Below the pieces are notes generated by a model. That model was given only the letters and a program-made list of their open reading frames with translations, did no database searches and had not been told where the DNA came from. A stretch of 64,000 bases of DNA. It comes from Acheta domesticus. Its lineage: Eukaryota > Arthropoda > Insecta > Orthoptera > Gryllidae. The DNA is taken from the NCBI GenBank assembly GCA_031308135.1, contig JAHLJT010008756.1, forward strand, positions 133,750,949-133,814,948, given 5' to 3'. Each line of letters opens with the position of its first letter. Position 1 is the first letter of the stretch. Made by a program: the position numbers and the translations under genes. Below are positions 1 through 13,149 of this stretch, in pieces.

Positions 1-1135
1 GTTTTGTAAAAGAGATCTAAAGCTTTAATAATTGCCCAGGCTTCGCAGGAAAAAATAGAAAAGAAGTCTGGTAAATGAGTAATATAATTAATTTGAGGGT
101 GATATGAAATTATAGAACCTCCAGCACCACCTTCTTGTTTTGAACCGTCTGTGAAAAAAATCTGGTTATTAATGAACTTGTCTTGAATTGAAGAAAAATG
201 CGAAAAAATAGCAGATGAGGGTAAATCTGAATGTGGAATATTTGTAAAATCTAGATTAATTGAAGGAGTGAACGAGGACCAAGGAGGAATGGGATTTAAT
301 CTTTTCTGATAAAGCAATGGAGGGTCATTAGAGAATTCAGAAATATATTTGGAAATTCTTATACAAAGTGATTTTGGAAGAGAAGGAAATTTATTGTAAC
401 CTTGCTGATTAAAGGGTTCAAAAATATATTTGTTAGTAGGATTAGAAGGAGAAATAAATGTTGAATATGAAAATTTTAAACAATTTAATTTCCTCCTTAA
501 CTCTAGAGGAAGTAAACCAGCTTCAGCAAGAAGACTAGTAACTGGACTGGATCTAAATGCTCCTAAACTAAGACGACATGCTGAATTAATGATTGGATCT
601 AATTTTTGTAAAAGAGTAGGTTTTGCAGAACTATAAACTATTGAACCATAATCAATTTTTGGCTGAATAATTGATTTATAAATGTTGATTAAAATATATG
701 TATCAGCTCCCCATTTTAATGATGATAATGTTTTTAAGATATTTAGTCGAGCATAACAGTTAGCTTTCAAAGTATTAATATTATATTTCCATGAATGCTT
801 TTCATCAAAATAAATTCCAAGAATTTTGCAGATATTGGTTCTCTTTAATTGCTGATTATCAATCATTAGATGGACCGTTGATTGAAGATTTTTCTGGTAT
901 CTTGAAAAAATAATAAATTCGGATTTTTTTTTGAGATAATAAATCCTGAATCTTTTGCCCAATAGGTGAGTTGATTGAGAGCTCATTGCATTAATTGAAT
1001 TGTTAATTTTAAATTCTTACCGGTACAAAGAAGGGTAATATCGTCCGCAAATAAAAACAATTTAATTGGTGGTTTTATTACAGTCGACACTTCATTAATT
1101 GCTATTAAAAATGGGATAACAGCAATCTTGTTAAT
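1..1135 (-). mobile_element. LINE fragment (RT C-terminal part and start of RNase H)
   Basis: Read on the minus strand, the segment begins in a reverse-transcriptase palm with the catalytic box FADDITLL near 1050. It continues through a thumb region containing YGSIVYSS and [12 protein letters not shown], and reaches the start of an RNase H domain (SCEAWAIIKAL) at the window edge. The same string of motifs occurs, less damaged, in the LINE at 50.9-52.5 kb, so both belong to one family (Jockey/I-like non-LTR elements with RNase H). No single frame is open throughout, so this is a decayed copy. It is cut by the window start, and its 5' end is truncated near 1135. Confidence 0.75.
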
Positions 1136-1570
1136 GGTTATGTAACATTATAATGTGGCAAGTTCTGTCTTTCACTTTAGCTATTATGTGAAAATGTCAT
1201 TAACCAAACACGAAATATGTGCGTACACACACATACACACATATGACCCAGGTAGGCATGGGTGACGCTGTTAACAAGCGCAACATGTCCGTTCCCGCTT
1301 TTTTGTGGAGATTCTGAAGGCTAACTACTGCTGTCAGAACGGCAGGTATGTGGATTTAATGGTTTAATAGCCGGCGAGTTGGGTCAGAGTGGCTAGTACC
1401 AGAGTGGCAGGATTTTAGAGTGGCAAGTGCCATATCGGTAAAGGTGACTAAAAGGGTCAGTGAGGGGAATCGCAGGTAGCGGCGGCCGTAACGTAGAGTT
1501 TCGGTGGCTCGGAACTACCGCCACACGGGCGGCGACAGCGACGCCTCCTAGCGGATAATGTGGGAACCCG

Positions 1571-3122
1571 GTGGTAATGAGAGTAGCGTCACCTGGCGGC
1601 GTAAGGATTATCACGCGGGGGCCACATACAGCGCTCACTAGCGAAACGGATGTGTACCCGGTCGCCCTGGTAGAGCCGACTAGCGGCCGGGATGAGGAAG
1701 TGCCCAGTACGGCGGGAGATTTGAATCCGCCGGAACGACATGAGCGGCGGGAGGCTTCTACGGCGGAGGACTTGAATGCAGGGGCCACTGCCTCAATTGT
1801 AGAGAAACAGGAGGTAGTCGGTATCCTTGAGAAGAAGATCATAGAGCTTTTAGAGTTTGTTAAACCTCGGCACAATGTGCACGGAGAGATCAAAAAGTTG
1901 GCGTATGAAATTCGTACATGTTTTAATGAAGTTGTTGCAGTTCACGAAAGAGAACCGCCCGTCACAGCTAAGGAGCCCGAAGAGACCGTCATTGAGGTGT
2001 CCTCCAAGAAGAAGAATCCCAAAAGCTCAAGGGGAAAGGAAAGAAGACAGGAATGGTCGGGCTACCAAGGGTGGAGGAGTCGCATACCTCACATAGTATC
2101 CCACCGGAGTCTAATGACGCAACCGGGAGCCAATGGAAGACAGTCGAGCCAAGGAGGAAGAAACCATCGCATTCCATTCCGAAGAATCGGGATGCCTTAG
2201 TAGTGAGAGCCAACGAGAGTGCGAAATACGCGGAAATTTTGCGCCGAATGAAACAAGCCCCGGAGCAGGGCCCGTCAACTCCCATATAACGTGGTGGAGA
2301 CCATTATAGTGGCGCACTCTCCTGTAGCACATTCTTGCAGGAACTAAAATACGAACTGCTGCCAACGATACTTCAAACATGTGTGGCTGTTACGCTCAAG
2401 CAGACGCGTAATGCTGCAAAAGATAGCGTCGATGTTCGCGCTTTCTTCAGGGGTTTCTTATATGTATATATTATGAATAATTGAACATTTAGAAGACACT
2501 TTTCATATTTTCCACAATTTGGCCAATTTTTAGGTGCGGATGTTGGCGAGCCTATACCCGGCGACACTGGCGCCTCCTATAGTAGCACCTTCAAGCTTTG
2601 TCTCCGGTTTTGATGGAAAGTTGCAGGGCCATGCCCCGGAGCTTGAAGAACTGGGACGCAACGTGGTTAAAATAAGAAAGAGAGGCACGGGAGACATGCT
2701 TTTTGAGATGGGACCTGCGAGTGGCTCGAAGGCAGCGCAGTTCCAGACTAGTTAAATCCCTTCGTACCGCCTACGGTGGCACACAAACAGCTGTGATTGC
2801 ATTACCAGCAGATCTAGCCAGGAGAGCGGTTCAAATGAAAAGAATTAAGATTGGTTGGGTTAGGTTTCGCATTCGAGAGAAGATAGTTGCTACAAGGTGT
2901 TACAAGTGCTGGGCTTTTGGGCACTTGGCGCGTAACTGCAAAGGGCCTGATAGGTCCAAAAACTGTCATCAATACGGAGAGGGAGGGCATATTGCTAGGA
3001 CCTGCACTAAAACCCCTAACTGTTGTCTCTGTCAGGGAAAAGACGGAGAACCGCATGCAACTGGTAGCTACAAGTGCCCCTATTACCAAGAGGCCATAAA
3101 GAAAGTGGAAGGAGCAGAAAGA
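1571..3122 (+). pseudogene. R1-clade gag (ORF1) pseudogene
   Basis: An acidic N-terminal half with a helical segment (ILEKKIIELLEFVKPRHN) is followed, after a frameshift near 2050, by a basic stretch ending YAEILRRMKQ, as in R1 gag proteins. An AT-rich insertion near 2447-2533 interrupts the frame. A second frameshift near 2740 leads into three zinc knuckles. The first is intact (CYKCWAFGHLARNC, CX2CX4HX4C). The second has a Tyr in place of its second Cys (CHQYGEGGHIARTC). The third is CCLCQGKDGEPH followed by a downstream Cys. Gag would bind element RNA. At least two frameshifts make this copy non-functional. Confidence 0.75.
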
Positions 3123-5190
3123 ATGATAATGAGAGTTATCCAGCTTAATCTTAATCATTGTGAAGCGGCACAAGATCTTCTCAGCCAGACAGTGCACGAG
3201 ATGAAAATAGACGTGGCGATCCTGTGCGAGCACTATAGGAATATAAATAGTCCTCAATGCGTTTCGGACGCGACTGACCGAGCTGCGGTGTGGATTTGCG
3301 GTAATAAACCAGTCCAGGAGGTTAAGCAAGTCCCGGAGGATGGATTCACCTGGAGCAAGGGGTGCTGCGTATACTTTAACAGTGTTTATTCTGCACCCAG
3401 TGAGTCCCTCGAGGAGTTCAAGGCATTACTCGATAGGCTACTGGATGATGCGAGAGGTCGAAGACTTCGTATTATTGCTGGGGACTTCAATGCATAGGCT
3501 ACGGAGTGGGGCAGCAGGGTCACGAATCAACGAGGGACGGCTCTCCTGGACAGCCTAGTCAGTTTGGACGTCTATCTCTGCAACACGGGTAACAGCCCAA
3601 CCTTTGCTATAAATGGTCGCAGCTCCATAGTCGACTTGACATTCGCGTGTGGTAGCCTTGCTAGAAGGATTACGGCGTGGGAGGTTAGTGATCACTATAT
3701 ACACAGCGACCACCAAGCTATTGTATATGAGGTCAGTGAGAAGTGTAGGGTGAGGGCTGCAAATGATAAGAGGAGAGTAACGTGGAACTATAGGACGTTC
3801 GATCGAGATTCTTTCGCTGTCATGATGGAGGGCAACGTTACGATAGTCGGAAACTCGGAGGATATGGTGGGAACCCTAATGATTCGAGTCTTTGACGCCT
3901 GTGATGCGTCAATGACGAAAAGCTCCAGGAAAGAGCGCCGTCCTCCAGAGTATTGGTGGACTGACGAGATCGCGAAACTTCGCAGAGAATGCCACCGCAT
4001 GCGCAGGTTGGCGCAACGCGGGAGGGGTCGCCCAAATTATGAGACCCTTAAAGAAGAACACACGGCCTCCAAAAGAGCTTTCGCAAAATCCATCAAGATC
4101 AGCAAGGACCGCTGCTAGAGAGAGTTAAGCGACGAGGTGGATGTCGACCCTTGGGGACGGCCGTATAAGACGGCCAGACTCAAAGTTCTGTCCAGGCCAC
4201 CCCCGACTTGTCCGGCCTTCTTGGAGAAGATAGTTACCACCTTGTTTCCTCACCAGAGGAATACGTTGCAGCCTATGGACCCGCTTGAAGACCCACACGA
4301 GGTCTCGGCAGTTTCATCAGAAGAACTGGCATGGGCTTGTGGTAAGGTTCAAGATTGCAAAGCCCCTGGGTTGTATGGGGTCCCAAATGTTGGTATTAAG
4401 ACCGCTATTAGGACTCGGCCAGATCTGTTTTTAGAAGTATATAATGCGTGCGTGAGGGAGGGGAACTTCCCTAGACGGTGGAAGAAACAGCAACTGGTCC
4501 TCCTTTCGAAAGGCGATAAGTCACCTAGCGACTCGTCGGCATAAAGGCCTATATGTCTACTGTATACAGCAGGGAAGATTTTAGAGCGGATCATCTGCAA
4601 GCAGATCGAAGCGTACACGGAGGGACCACAAGGACTATCCTACCATCAGTACGGCTTTAGGAAGGCAAGATCTACAGTGGACGCAACAGGGGTTGCCATC
4701 GACATCTCACGCAAGGCTATCGAGGGCAAACGTTGGAGAAGAGGCACGAAGAAGTATTGCGCTATAGTTACTTTTGACGTCAGTAAAGCTTTTAATACGG
4801 CTAGGTGGAGTTCCATACTTGCTGCGTTAAAAGAACTGGGGGTTCCGATGTACTTAAGGAACATAGAAGCTATTTCGAGGAGAGGATTTTGGTGTACGGC
4901 ACAGACTGGAGTTAAGACGTATGGTATCTCGGGTGGTGTTCCGCAAGGCTCGTTACTGGGTCCACTGTTGTGGAATATTATGTATGACCCTGTGCTAAAG
5001 TTCCAACTGCCGGAAGGGCAAGGGCTATCGGATTTGCTGATGATGTTGCGGTGGCTGTGGTAGGCAAATACAAGGAGGAGGTCACACAGGTTGCCAATGA
5101 GGCTGTGGCTGCGATCCGGAAGTGGTTAACGTCGGAAGGGCTCCGGATGACTGAGCACAAAACAGAAGCTGCAAATTCTTTCCTCATTTT
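3123..5190 (+). pseudogene. R1-clade pol (endonuclease + reverse transcriptase) pseudogene
   Basis: Endonuclease motifs are visible in order: the N-terminal LNLNHCEAAQ, GDFNA near 3485, and SDHYIHSDHQAI near 3700. Reverse-transcriptase boxes follow: FDVSKAFNTARW near 4775, GVPQGSLLGPLLWN near 4935, and FADDV near 5035. Breaks are a nonsense codon just after GDFNA (3496), stops near 4116 and 4542, and a frameshift immediately before FADDV. Homology ends about 45 codons later at KTEA. The gag and pol frames are continuous across 2703-3497 in this copy. Confidence 0.78.
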
Positions 5191-5693
5191 GTGTTGTCGT
5201 TAAATCTTTCAGTTATTTATTACATTTAGTGAAATAAATTAACAAGTCTCTACAAGTTAACAATTCTCGCTTTCGGACGGACAACGCTTTTAACAGATAA
5301 GAATATTTGTCTGTTAAACCTTTTGATCTGAACATAGAAAGTTCATGCTTTTATATCACTCTTAAGTAAGCAGGATTACAAAATCTAGATAAGTTTGATT
5401 TATTTTTTTTTAAATTTTACTCTCAATTGAGAATTTTAAATCTGACCGATGTATTATTTCATTTTAATTGATATTTTCTTTAAAAGAAAAATTAAAACTA
5501 ATGTAGCTAAAATTGGGGAAAAACTGTCCACTTACTTTTTGTAAAGATTGTCATGGACAATGTATTCAGTGACGTACCACTACTCCGGAGAGATTTGTAC
5601 AAATCTTTCTTTTAAATCTCGCGCCAATTTCTCGGGACGCAGGGCCCGCCAGCTCTAGTACGCTTGTTACCTAGCCCAGGACCTTGACATGCC
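5191..5693. other. AT-rich interval, no gene seen
   Basis: The interval follows the truncated end of the R1-clade element. It is AT-rich to about 5560, then turns GC-rich. No open frame longer than chance and no recognised repeat was found. Confidence 0.5.
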
Positions 5694-6231
5694 TGTTGTA
5701 GACATTGTACAATTGTGGTATCCCCCCAATCAGAGGAGGAGCTTGGGGTGACGCTCCACCGCTCCGCTAGTGGAGGGGCACAACCCCTTCCCTTCCCCTT
5801 ACCAGGCGGCGGGGGATAAAACCCCGAGTCAGCAGCGACGCGGCGCTAGTCACGCCAGGGAACTCTCTACCCAACGCGGCCGTACGTGAACGAGTGCCGA
5901 AGAGTATCGACACATGAGATACGGCTCCTAGAAGGAACGTGGGTCATCAGGCGGTGCCTCCCCGCAGGCTATCGCTCCCATCTTGTCAAGGGTCGCGCAG
6001 CTGCTTTTACTAGAGTGGCCCCGCCGGGCCACCACCATCGCCCCGAGATAACAGCAGTTATCACCAGCCAGTCGGCTACCTGTGCAGCCGGCTTATCAAT
6101 TTTAACATTGGGGCAAGGACGCTGCCTCGAAAAACGTTTTGGTTGTATTTTGTTGAGTTGTATAATGTGGAAACATTGAATGTATTCTTAGACTTGTGTG
6201 GTTGACTGAACCTGATCCTGCAATTACAACA
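5694..6231 (+). mobile_element. Possible solo LTR
   Basis: The interval starts TGTTGTA and ends TACAACA, a perfect 7-bp inverted pair of the TG...CA type. Inside is a GC-rich promoter-like part with a TATA-like GGGGGATAAAACC near 5812, then a TCAGCAG motif about 10 bp later. No matching target duplication was found at the two ends, and no gag/pol lies next to it, so this could also be an unrelated GC-rich island. Confidence 0.3.
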
Positions 6232-8800
6232 ACAATCATGTTTGCAAGAATTTTTGTTTGTAATTGTTTGCAACAGTTCTTGTTTGTAACATACAAAAGC
6301 ATTAAAATTCCTTATTGATAAGTCGTTCACTGGCGTACATGAATTGTGATTGAATTGCATTTGAAACAATCTCTATTAAACATAGATATAGGCAGCATTA
6401 TACTTCTCCAATATGTAATGACAAGATAATGATGTACACCCGTGGAAACATTAGATTTCGCGTCGAAAATGCCTTGGCCCCAGAGATTGATGGTGATGAA
6501 CATCCTTGCCTGCCGACAGCGCTATCTAATGGTCTTTTCCAAAACTACGTTCTCTAGACCAAACTATGGAGATTAAACTCATTTTATTGGAGAGCGTATA
6601 ACATTTTAACGCCCATTGACAGCTAATAGTAGTAAAACAAAGGTAAAAGATTTCCGTAATTCCTAGCCCTAAAACTAAATTGACATTAATTTTTACATAC
6701 ATAATGTTGCTTTCAAGTTTCGTTAATATAAACATGTTGTTATAAGAGAAGAGCTAGGACAGCAAATGAATGGCTCAGTATCAAATGATGTTGCAGAACT
6801 GGAGGAGTGGCGACTTCGATTCCCAGTCTGGGTAGATAATTCTATCCACTCTAAATTAACACAAAATCCTCTAAATTGCAACATTCTACATTTGTCAATG
6901 TTATGCATAAAGCAGCCAGATTTGCGTGAAACTCTCTGAAGTGAGCGTAAACATGAGTGTAAATGACAAACAAAAAACGGATTCCAAACTGAAATTCAAA
7001 TTAAAGGTTGAGAATGAATGTCTGCAAGCACTTTACCAAATTCATATGAATTAATAATAGTGCAATTTTTGGAATTAATACACAAAAAACTACTTGAATC
7101 AAATTATTGAACTACATATCAAAACATTAAATAAAATCTATACATTAGTTATAAACAGCAATTTTAGAAATTAATATAATACACAAAACATGATTTGCAT
7201 CAAATTACTACTGAACAAAGACAGACTATTGAATTGAGCATCACATCGTAAATGAAATGGATACATTTGTTAAAATCAGCACTTTTACAAGTCAGATCAG
7301 CAGATGAATGGCGTCATGAATATTAGCTCGAAATTGTGGCGCTCCCACTCTAGTACACATATGCATCCCTTAAACAAAACTCAAAATTTATGAGTGATTG
7401 AACTGGGACAAACATTAGTCATACATTTACATAGAAAATAACACTCTCAGTAACAAACATATCACAATGAATTAAGAGATTTCGTAATTGAGATACAACT
7501 ATGTTGAAATCTGAAATCAAGGCAAATCATCTATGGTATATGTAAATGTGGCAATGACCACATTAGCAATGAGAATATCAAACAATGAGATTAAACCAAC
7601 TGTACATTTTCACTAGTAAAGTACATTAAAAATAGTAATAGAATGAAGGCAAAGTTAAGAAATGACATTGGCATTCTCATACTACAAATAGACCGATGTA
7701 ATGTAATTATGAGGTTGTGTCAGACAATAGACATGTTACAGATAATGGATCACCTAAGACAATCAGTCAATACTTGCTAATTAGAAGATAGTAGGTATAA
7801 GAAGTTACTAAATATGTTCCCAAAAACATCCTCTCCACGAATATCCAATAAAAAACAAAAAATTAAAATTTAATCAAGAGACAAGATAAATTGACCTCAC
7901 ATAATTGAAGGAAGACTTGAGGTAAGTTGTAAATTCATTGGCTCTTCCATGCAAAGTGCAAAGTGCTGCATGAAAATCATTCACAAAGCATTATAAGACT
8001 TGCATCTTTCATGATGTCATAAATGATTTGGCAATCAGGAAGCAAAACATTGTGACATCATATTTCACTGGTAGGAACTGTAACATTCTACATAAATCCA
8101 GGTAATGGGAGGAATCATGCTTGACATCATGCTATGACAACCATGGGAGGAACGCTTCTCAACCCAAAGCTGCTACCAGACTGCAAAGCACTATCTACAG
8201 AGAATACTGTGACATTGTCATAGATAATACATGAATTACAGCGGCTAATTGAGTGACGTCCACATGAACATAAAAATGCACATTTCTGATTTGAGTTTGA
8301 GCATTAATCCACAACTTTAAGCAAAGGTGTGAAACAGTTCATTATTCAAATTTTCTTACCTGACACAAAAAGTGTAGAAACAGCATTTCTTTTTAGCACC
8401 TGCCTTGACATTGACTTTCTTCGTGGAAATGCCGATCACATAAATGGTCGATGGAGATTCTCTTGCATAGTTATCTCAGAAATGAATGGATTACCGCAAG
8501 CATTAACCCATCTTGCAAATCATTCTTCGTGGCTTCGAGGAAAGCTATGTTTCTTTCGAAACATATTAGCCCTATTTTCAATACGTTAATATAGCACTAG
8601 AACCAAAAATATCTGTATCACCAGGTGAACACAAACCGACGCGCACGAGCTCGCCAGGAAAAGAAAGTGAGGGAATGCCTTCGTTGAAAATATTTCCACA
8701 GACATCCTATCTTTCACGGAGTGTACGTTGAACACGCTTGTAGCGCTCCCGGTGAACGAGAGCATCGTTTGCTCGTTCACGTTATACGAGTCACCCTATA
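6232..8800. other. AT-rich intergenic DNA, no gene seen
   Basis: Only short, low-complexity open frames are present. A degenerate tRNA-like segment (TGGCTCAGTATC with a CTTCGATTCCC box) lies near 6770-6840 and may be an old SINE head. Nothing else was recognised. Confidence 0.5.
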
Positions 8801-9102
8801 CACGGTGTAAGATATATAGGTGTGTCAACTAGCTGCCTTTTGGACAAAATTTTTGAAGCCAGTTTGAGGCTAGTTCCTCGCTTATCCGTACGGTGCGCAC
8901 GATCGAGTTGGGCATTCATGATGACGTCTCGCGATTTAGTGGCTTCCACCAGAGGTTACAAAGCTATTAAATGGATCACCATCTTGTCCCAAAAATGTCC
9001 AAGTCGTTCGCAGCGCTAACATAACGAGAACTGTGAGAACTAGCCTCACATTAGCTTCCGTTTTGGACCGGGAGTGAACCCACCTATATCTCTTACACCG
9101 TG
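8801..9102. mobile_element. MITE with ~25-bp terminal inverted repeats
   Basis: The left end CACGGTGTAAGATATATAGG matches the reverse complement of the right end, CACGGTGTAAGAGATATAGG, with one mismatch over 20 bp, and similarity continues about 5 bp further. The flanking heptamers CCCTATA and CCCTGTA differ at one position and may be a decayed target duplication. There is no coding capacity. The superfamily is not clear from the ends. Confidence 0.65.
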
Positions 9103-9203
9103 CCCTGTACGAGTCACATTCCCCTATATGACACATCTATGTTTGTCCATGGATTTGGTCGCCGCGGTCTCTTAGCTCGCCCCGAGCGGTTGCCAGTTCC
9201 CAC

Positions 9204-9525
9204 CAGGGCCCTTCAACTCCCGTATAACGTAGTGGAGACCATTATAGTGGCGTATTCTCCTTTAGCACCTTCTTACAGGAACTAAAATACGAACTGCTGC
9301 CAACGATACTTCAAACGTATGTGGCAGCTACGTAGGTTCGCATTACGCTCAAGCAGGCGCGTAATGCTACAAAAGATAGCGTCGATGTTCGCGCTTTCTT
9401 CAGCGGTTTCTTATAAGTATATATTATGAATAATTGAACATTTAGAAGACACTTTTCGTATTTCTCACAATTTAGCCAATTTGTTGGTGCGGATGTTGGC
9501 GAACCTGTACGCGGCGACACTAGCA
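9204..9525 (+). mobile_element. R1-clade gag fragment, second copy
   Basis: Closely similar to 2270-2575 of the R1-clade element, including the block TACGAACTGCTGCCAACGAT and the same internal AT-rich segment (TATATTATGAATAATTGAAC). Both edges are abrupt. Sharing of the AT-rich segment means it was present in the parental element. Confidence 0.75.
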
Positions 9526-11361
9526 CTACCCTTCAGATACAATTTTCCGTGTCAACTCCCAAAGAGCCAGTTCACTTCCTCTTGATTCCATCCCTTGCAG
9601 TAAAAGCATTAAATGTTCGGACCCAAACAAGTTTGACTTTCAGGGGATGAGAAGGTCTTTGGGGGGGGGGATTCTGAAAGTTGTTTGTGCTCTCGCCTAA
9701 ATTGTAATTTAATATTGTGGATATTTTTATCCATCTCGTGAATATACTTAGTGCTTTTTTTATAGCCAGAGTCTCCATTGCTTCCATCCTTTTTATCTGT
9801 TTTTATACTGGATAGACTTAACATCCCAACAACAACAGGAGGCTGTGCAAATCCTCAATAATTTGTAGAGCAGTTTCCATCGCAAAACAAGAGAACACAA
9901 AACACATCACATGGCAACTATCTGCAGATAGGGAATCGGCGTATCCCGGGACTTTGTCTCGCGACAGGTCCAGACTACATCATATTGCGCAACATTTGTA
10001 TCGCGTATCCCAATTCGAATGGGAGATCTGCGACATGCAACTTTTGTATCGCGACACTTCCAAACTCGAAAACAATGTCGCAGGATATCCCTAGGACTTG
10101 TCGTGATACACGTGTTCCGGAACTTTGTCCTCAGTTGGGTACCAGGTTTAAGACACCTGAAGTAGTTATCTTGGGTTGGCAACATTGCAAAAAATACATA
10201 ATCATAGCGAGAATAAATAAATGGACATTACGTAGAGTAACAAATCACATAATAGACAAACGTAGAAAGTCAATGTTTTTCAGATGGCCAGTTGTATATT
10301 GGATGCTCACGAGTCGGACAATCAAAAACATTATTTGTATTTGCTGAAGACGGAAAAACAAAAAAGACTGTCTATCCTAAAGTACTTGAATAATAAAGTC
10401 AAGAAAATATAAGACATTTTATTTATATACCTCCTTTATATATCATTCAATTTCAGAAAATGAATTCATTATCGACAAGAAATAAATATCATTCTACCAT
10501 TCCTAATTAAATAAGACAACTCTTTCAAACTTCAACGATATTTCCACAATTATTTCTTCTTCAGCAACAACGTGATGAGTACCAGCTAGTATATAATAAA
10601 ACGTAAGCATTTCATGTCCTTTAATTGAAACTAAGTTTAATAGAAGCTTATATGCAAATACTCGCTAAAGTACCCCGCGTGGCTGGGGTATTTATCGAAA
10701 TTTATACGCCGGGAAAAGGAATTCCATCTATCCCCACCCTGAGGCGAAGCCTCCTATCTATTGTATTTTTCCCCACCCTGACCTTCTCCGCCCTTCTCTG
10801 CCTTGCTCCCATCTGGAAATAACCAATGTTCCTGACTTTCTCACTAAAAAAATATTTATAGTTTTTGTTACTGGGGTTCCCGCCCCCAATTTCCCTCACT
10901 TTGCAACTAACATTAACAAAAAAGTAATCAAAAAATAAAATACATTTACTCACGTATATTCTTTTTGCAATTTTTTTTGTATTGTGTTGTAGGTACCAAT
11001 ATTTTCGATGAACTGCCACACTGTAAAACATACCCTTTTTCTTATTTTTTCTCGCGAATTTATAAAGAAAAGTTTCAAAATTATCTTTTACTTCAATGAT
11101 ACTTCTTCTTACCAAACTTTCTCGCGTGAATTTAAATAATCATTTATACACCATCCAAAGGTACGTTTTCACTCTCCACTATAATAAAACACATCCCTAC
11201 AAAAATTCATCCATTTGTCACAGTTTCAGCATAACACGTAAACAATTCATAATATGTTTCACTTTAGCTCGTTTAACTTGCAAATACGAATTAATCATGC
11301 GTTCACCTCTCACGCACATGCTTCTGCCTTCAATTTCCAGTGGACTCGCCATTTTTTGTAT
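9526..11361. other. Intergenic DNA, no gene recognised
   Basis: This holds a G10 run at 9661 and several unrelated short open frames. A 137-codon minus-strand frame (10702-11115) has AT-driven composition (many Lys, Tyr, Phe) and no recognisable motif. I see no splice structure or domain to support a gene. Confidence 0.45.
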
Positions 11362-11823
11362 TGTAGCGTCGTGGCGCGCTCAAACGGTGTCTACCTGCGC
11401 GAGGGCAGGAAGTTTAACAAAAGATGCAGAAGATGACGCATTGGGAATTTCTGCCTAGCGCGGATACGGCGCGGAGGCAATGGAGGCGGTGGAAGGCCTT
11501 TATAACGGCGCGAGACGAGGCCTCCCTCTTCTTGTTCCCAGCAGCGTCGACGGGCAGTTGTGCGTAAGTTTGTGCGAGCGGCGCACGTGGGCAAGGGGCC
11601 GGCAATTCATTGTCGTGACGAGCGAGACATGCATTAGGTCTCAAATGTAGAGCGGTGTGGTAGCCGTTCGATTAAAATCCCTCCTAGTAGTGAGATCTAT
11701 TTAGTTAGTTAATTGTAAGCAGTGAAATTTGTTATTTGTGATTACGGTCTAGTTTATTTATAAACTCACTGTTATTACAACCCACTCTCGTCTGTGTTTT
11801 TATTACACCCGTATGACGCCACA
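11362..11823 (+). mobile_element. Possible solo LTR with promoter-like core
   Basis: The segment begins TGTAGCGTCGT and ends ACGCCACA, whose reverse complement TGTGGCGT resembles the start, giving imperfect short terminal inversions. It is CpG-rich with a TATA-like TTTATAACGG near 11500, then AT-rich towards its end, the usual U3-R-U5 polarity. No target duplication is visible, so the call is tentative. Confidence 0.33.
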
Positions 11824-11965
11824 GAATTATTTCTGAATTGAGACAAATGCTGGTAATACAAGTCATAAATAACAACCTGTTTCGCTATTTGTGCTACTAG
11901 TGGTGATAACGAAATACTTTTTTCGAAAATTTCACTCCCCTGGCAGTTATTGTAAAAATTATAGA

Positions 11966-11969
<4 letters not shown>

Positions 11970-11996
<27 letters not shown>

Positions 11997-11997
11997 C
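11970..11997. repeat. (AC)n microsatellite
   Basis: An uninterrupted run of about 14 AC units. The surrounding 11.8-12.45 kb holds no recognised gene. Confidence 0.95.
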
Positions 11998-12460
11998 TCG
12001 TATTCACAACGACGCTCTCAGACTAACACCCACTGCTGCCGGGAACTCATTGCACACAGTGTGCAGAAGAAGCACAGAAAGGGGACTTTCTTCCAGGACG
12101 ACCAAGTTTACATAAAGGACTCGTCAGTTGTACATTTGATCCAACAAACCTAACGTCAAATGAAAAGAAATTCCACAAATCGCATAAATAATGCATTCAA
12201 TACCGTCAAGAATTGACTGAATTTGTGTTGTTTCAATAACACGATAAATTATAAAAATTATGTTGCAGCTAGTATCAAACGAAGACAGAAAATTATTCCC
12301 ATCGGACCCCGCGCCGTGCTCTGCGACGGGAAGACCTCCCAGCTTTCTGCGCGGTAAGACGGAGGTTCATTTACCGTGCGAAAACAACCAAGACCCTCAG
12401 TTGAAGCAAAGAGCCAAAGAGTAAACGCAGTAAAATAGCTTTTTCTGTTTCAGGTCATTT

Positions 12461-12880
12461 TATACTTTACTAGCGTACCCGTGCGAGATCTCTCGCATGT
12501 TAAAACCCACCCTTTCCCTATCCAATTGTCTATGCTTTCCATTAAAAAGGAAAGTTGTTAAAGTATATCAAACAAAAATAATAATGCAACTGATGTTGGA
12601 AACATATTTCAATAAAGGTTTATTCAGCATTATAGAGAGATGTTCTTGGAACAATTCATACTTCTTTAAAAACAAATTTGAAGAAATTATTCAATCTGCC
12701 TTGAGAGTTAGCTTTTTGCTTTCCTTGATAGTCACAAAAATAATAGAAAAGGTTTTTACTCTTCAGGAAGCAAAGCAATGTCAAGTAGTGCGTAAATACC
12801 GGATCAAGCAAGTACAACCCTACTCTTTGCAATATTATTTGACTTTCCTTGATTTGTTATGAGAAACACAGGAGGGTTTG
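12461..12880 (+). repeat. Dispersed repeat, family I, copy 1
   Basis: Starts with TAGCGTACCCGTGCGAGA. It shares this head and downstream blocks (such as GATAGTCACAAAAATA and the AATTATTCAAT run) with 13150-13385, and the head again on the minus strand near 42340-42370. No coding potential is evident. Confidence 0.6.
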
Positions 12881-13149
12881 GAGAGTCAGGATGCCAGCTT
12901 GTTGGGGTGCGAAAATTGAAAAATTATTTGTGTACTAAAAAGTATTGGATTATTTTCTGCGTTCTTACGTACCTCAAGAAAAGCACCCTATTCTTTCTAT
13001 AATTTTAAATTTGGTTGCTTTTTTAAATTAATTCACGTAGTATTGTTGGCCAGCGCGATTTGATTTTTGTTTTTCATTTATTTCAAGCTATTTTACTTTA
13101 GCTAATTTAAAACGTCTGTTCTTTGTTTCGGGCCATACACAGTTTTCAT

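Larger units (their letters stand above)
1221..5190 (+). mobile_element. R1-clade non-LTR retrotransposon, degenerate and 3'-truncated
   Basis: The segment carries gag with CCHC zinc knuckles, followed by an apurinic-type endonuclease and a reverse transcriptase, in the order and with the motifs of the R1/TRAS/Waldo clade (the endonuclease opens with LNLNHCEAAQDLL). Homology stops near 5180, shortly after the RT catalytic box, so the thumb, C-terminal zinc motif and 3' UTR are missing. No 28S rDNA flank is visible, so this is not an R1 copy in its usual rDNA target. The exact 5' end is uncertain; GC-rich sequence that fits a 5' UTR begins around 1221. Confidence 0.8.

Noticed and set aside
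10702..11115. 137-codon minus-strand frame
   Set aside because: Lys/Tyr/Phe-rich composition expected of AT-rich non-coding DNA, no motif and no repeat copy to support a transposon gene.
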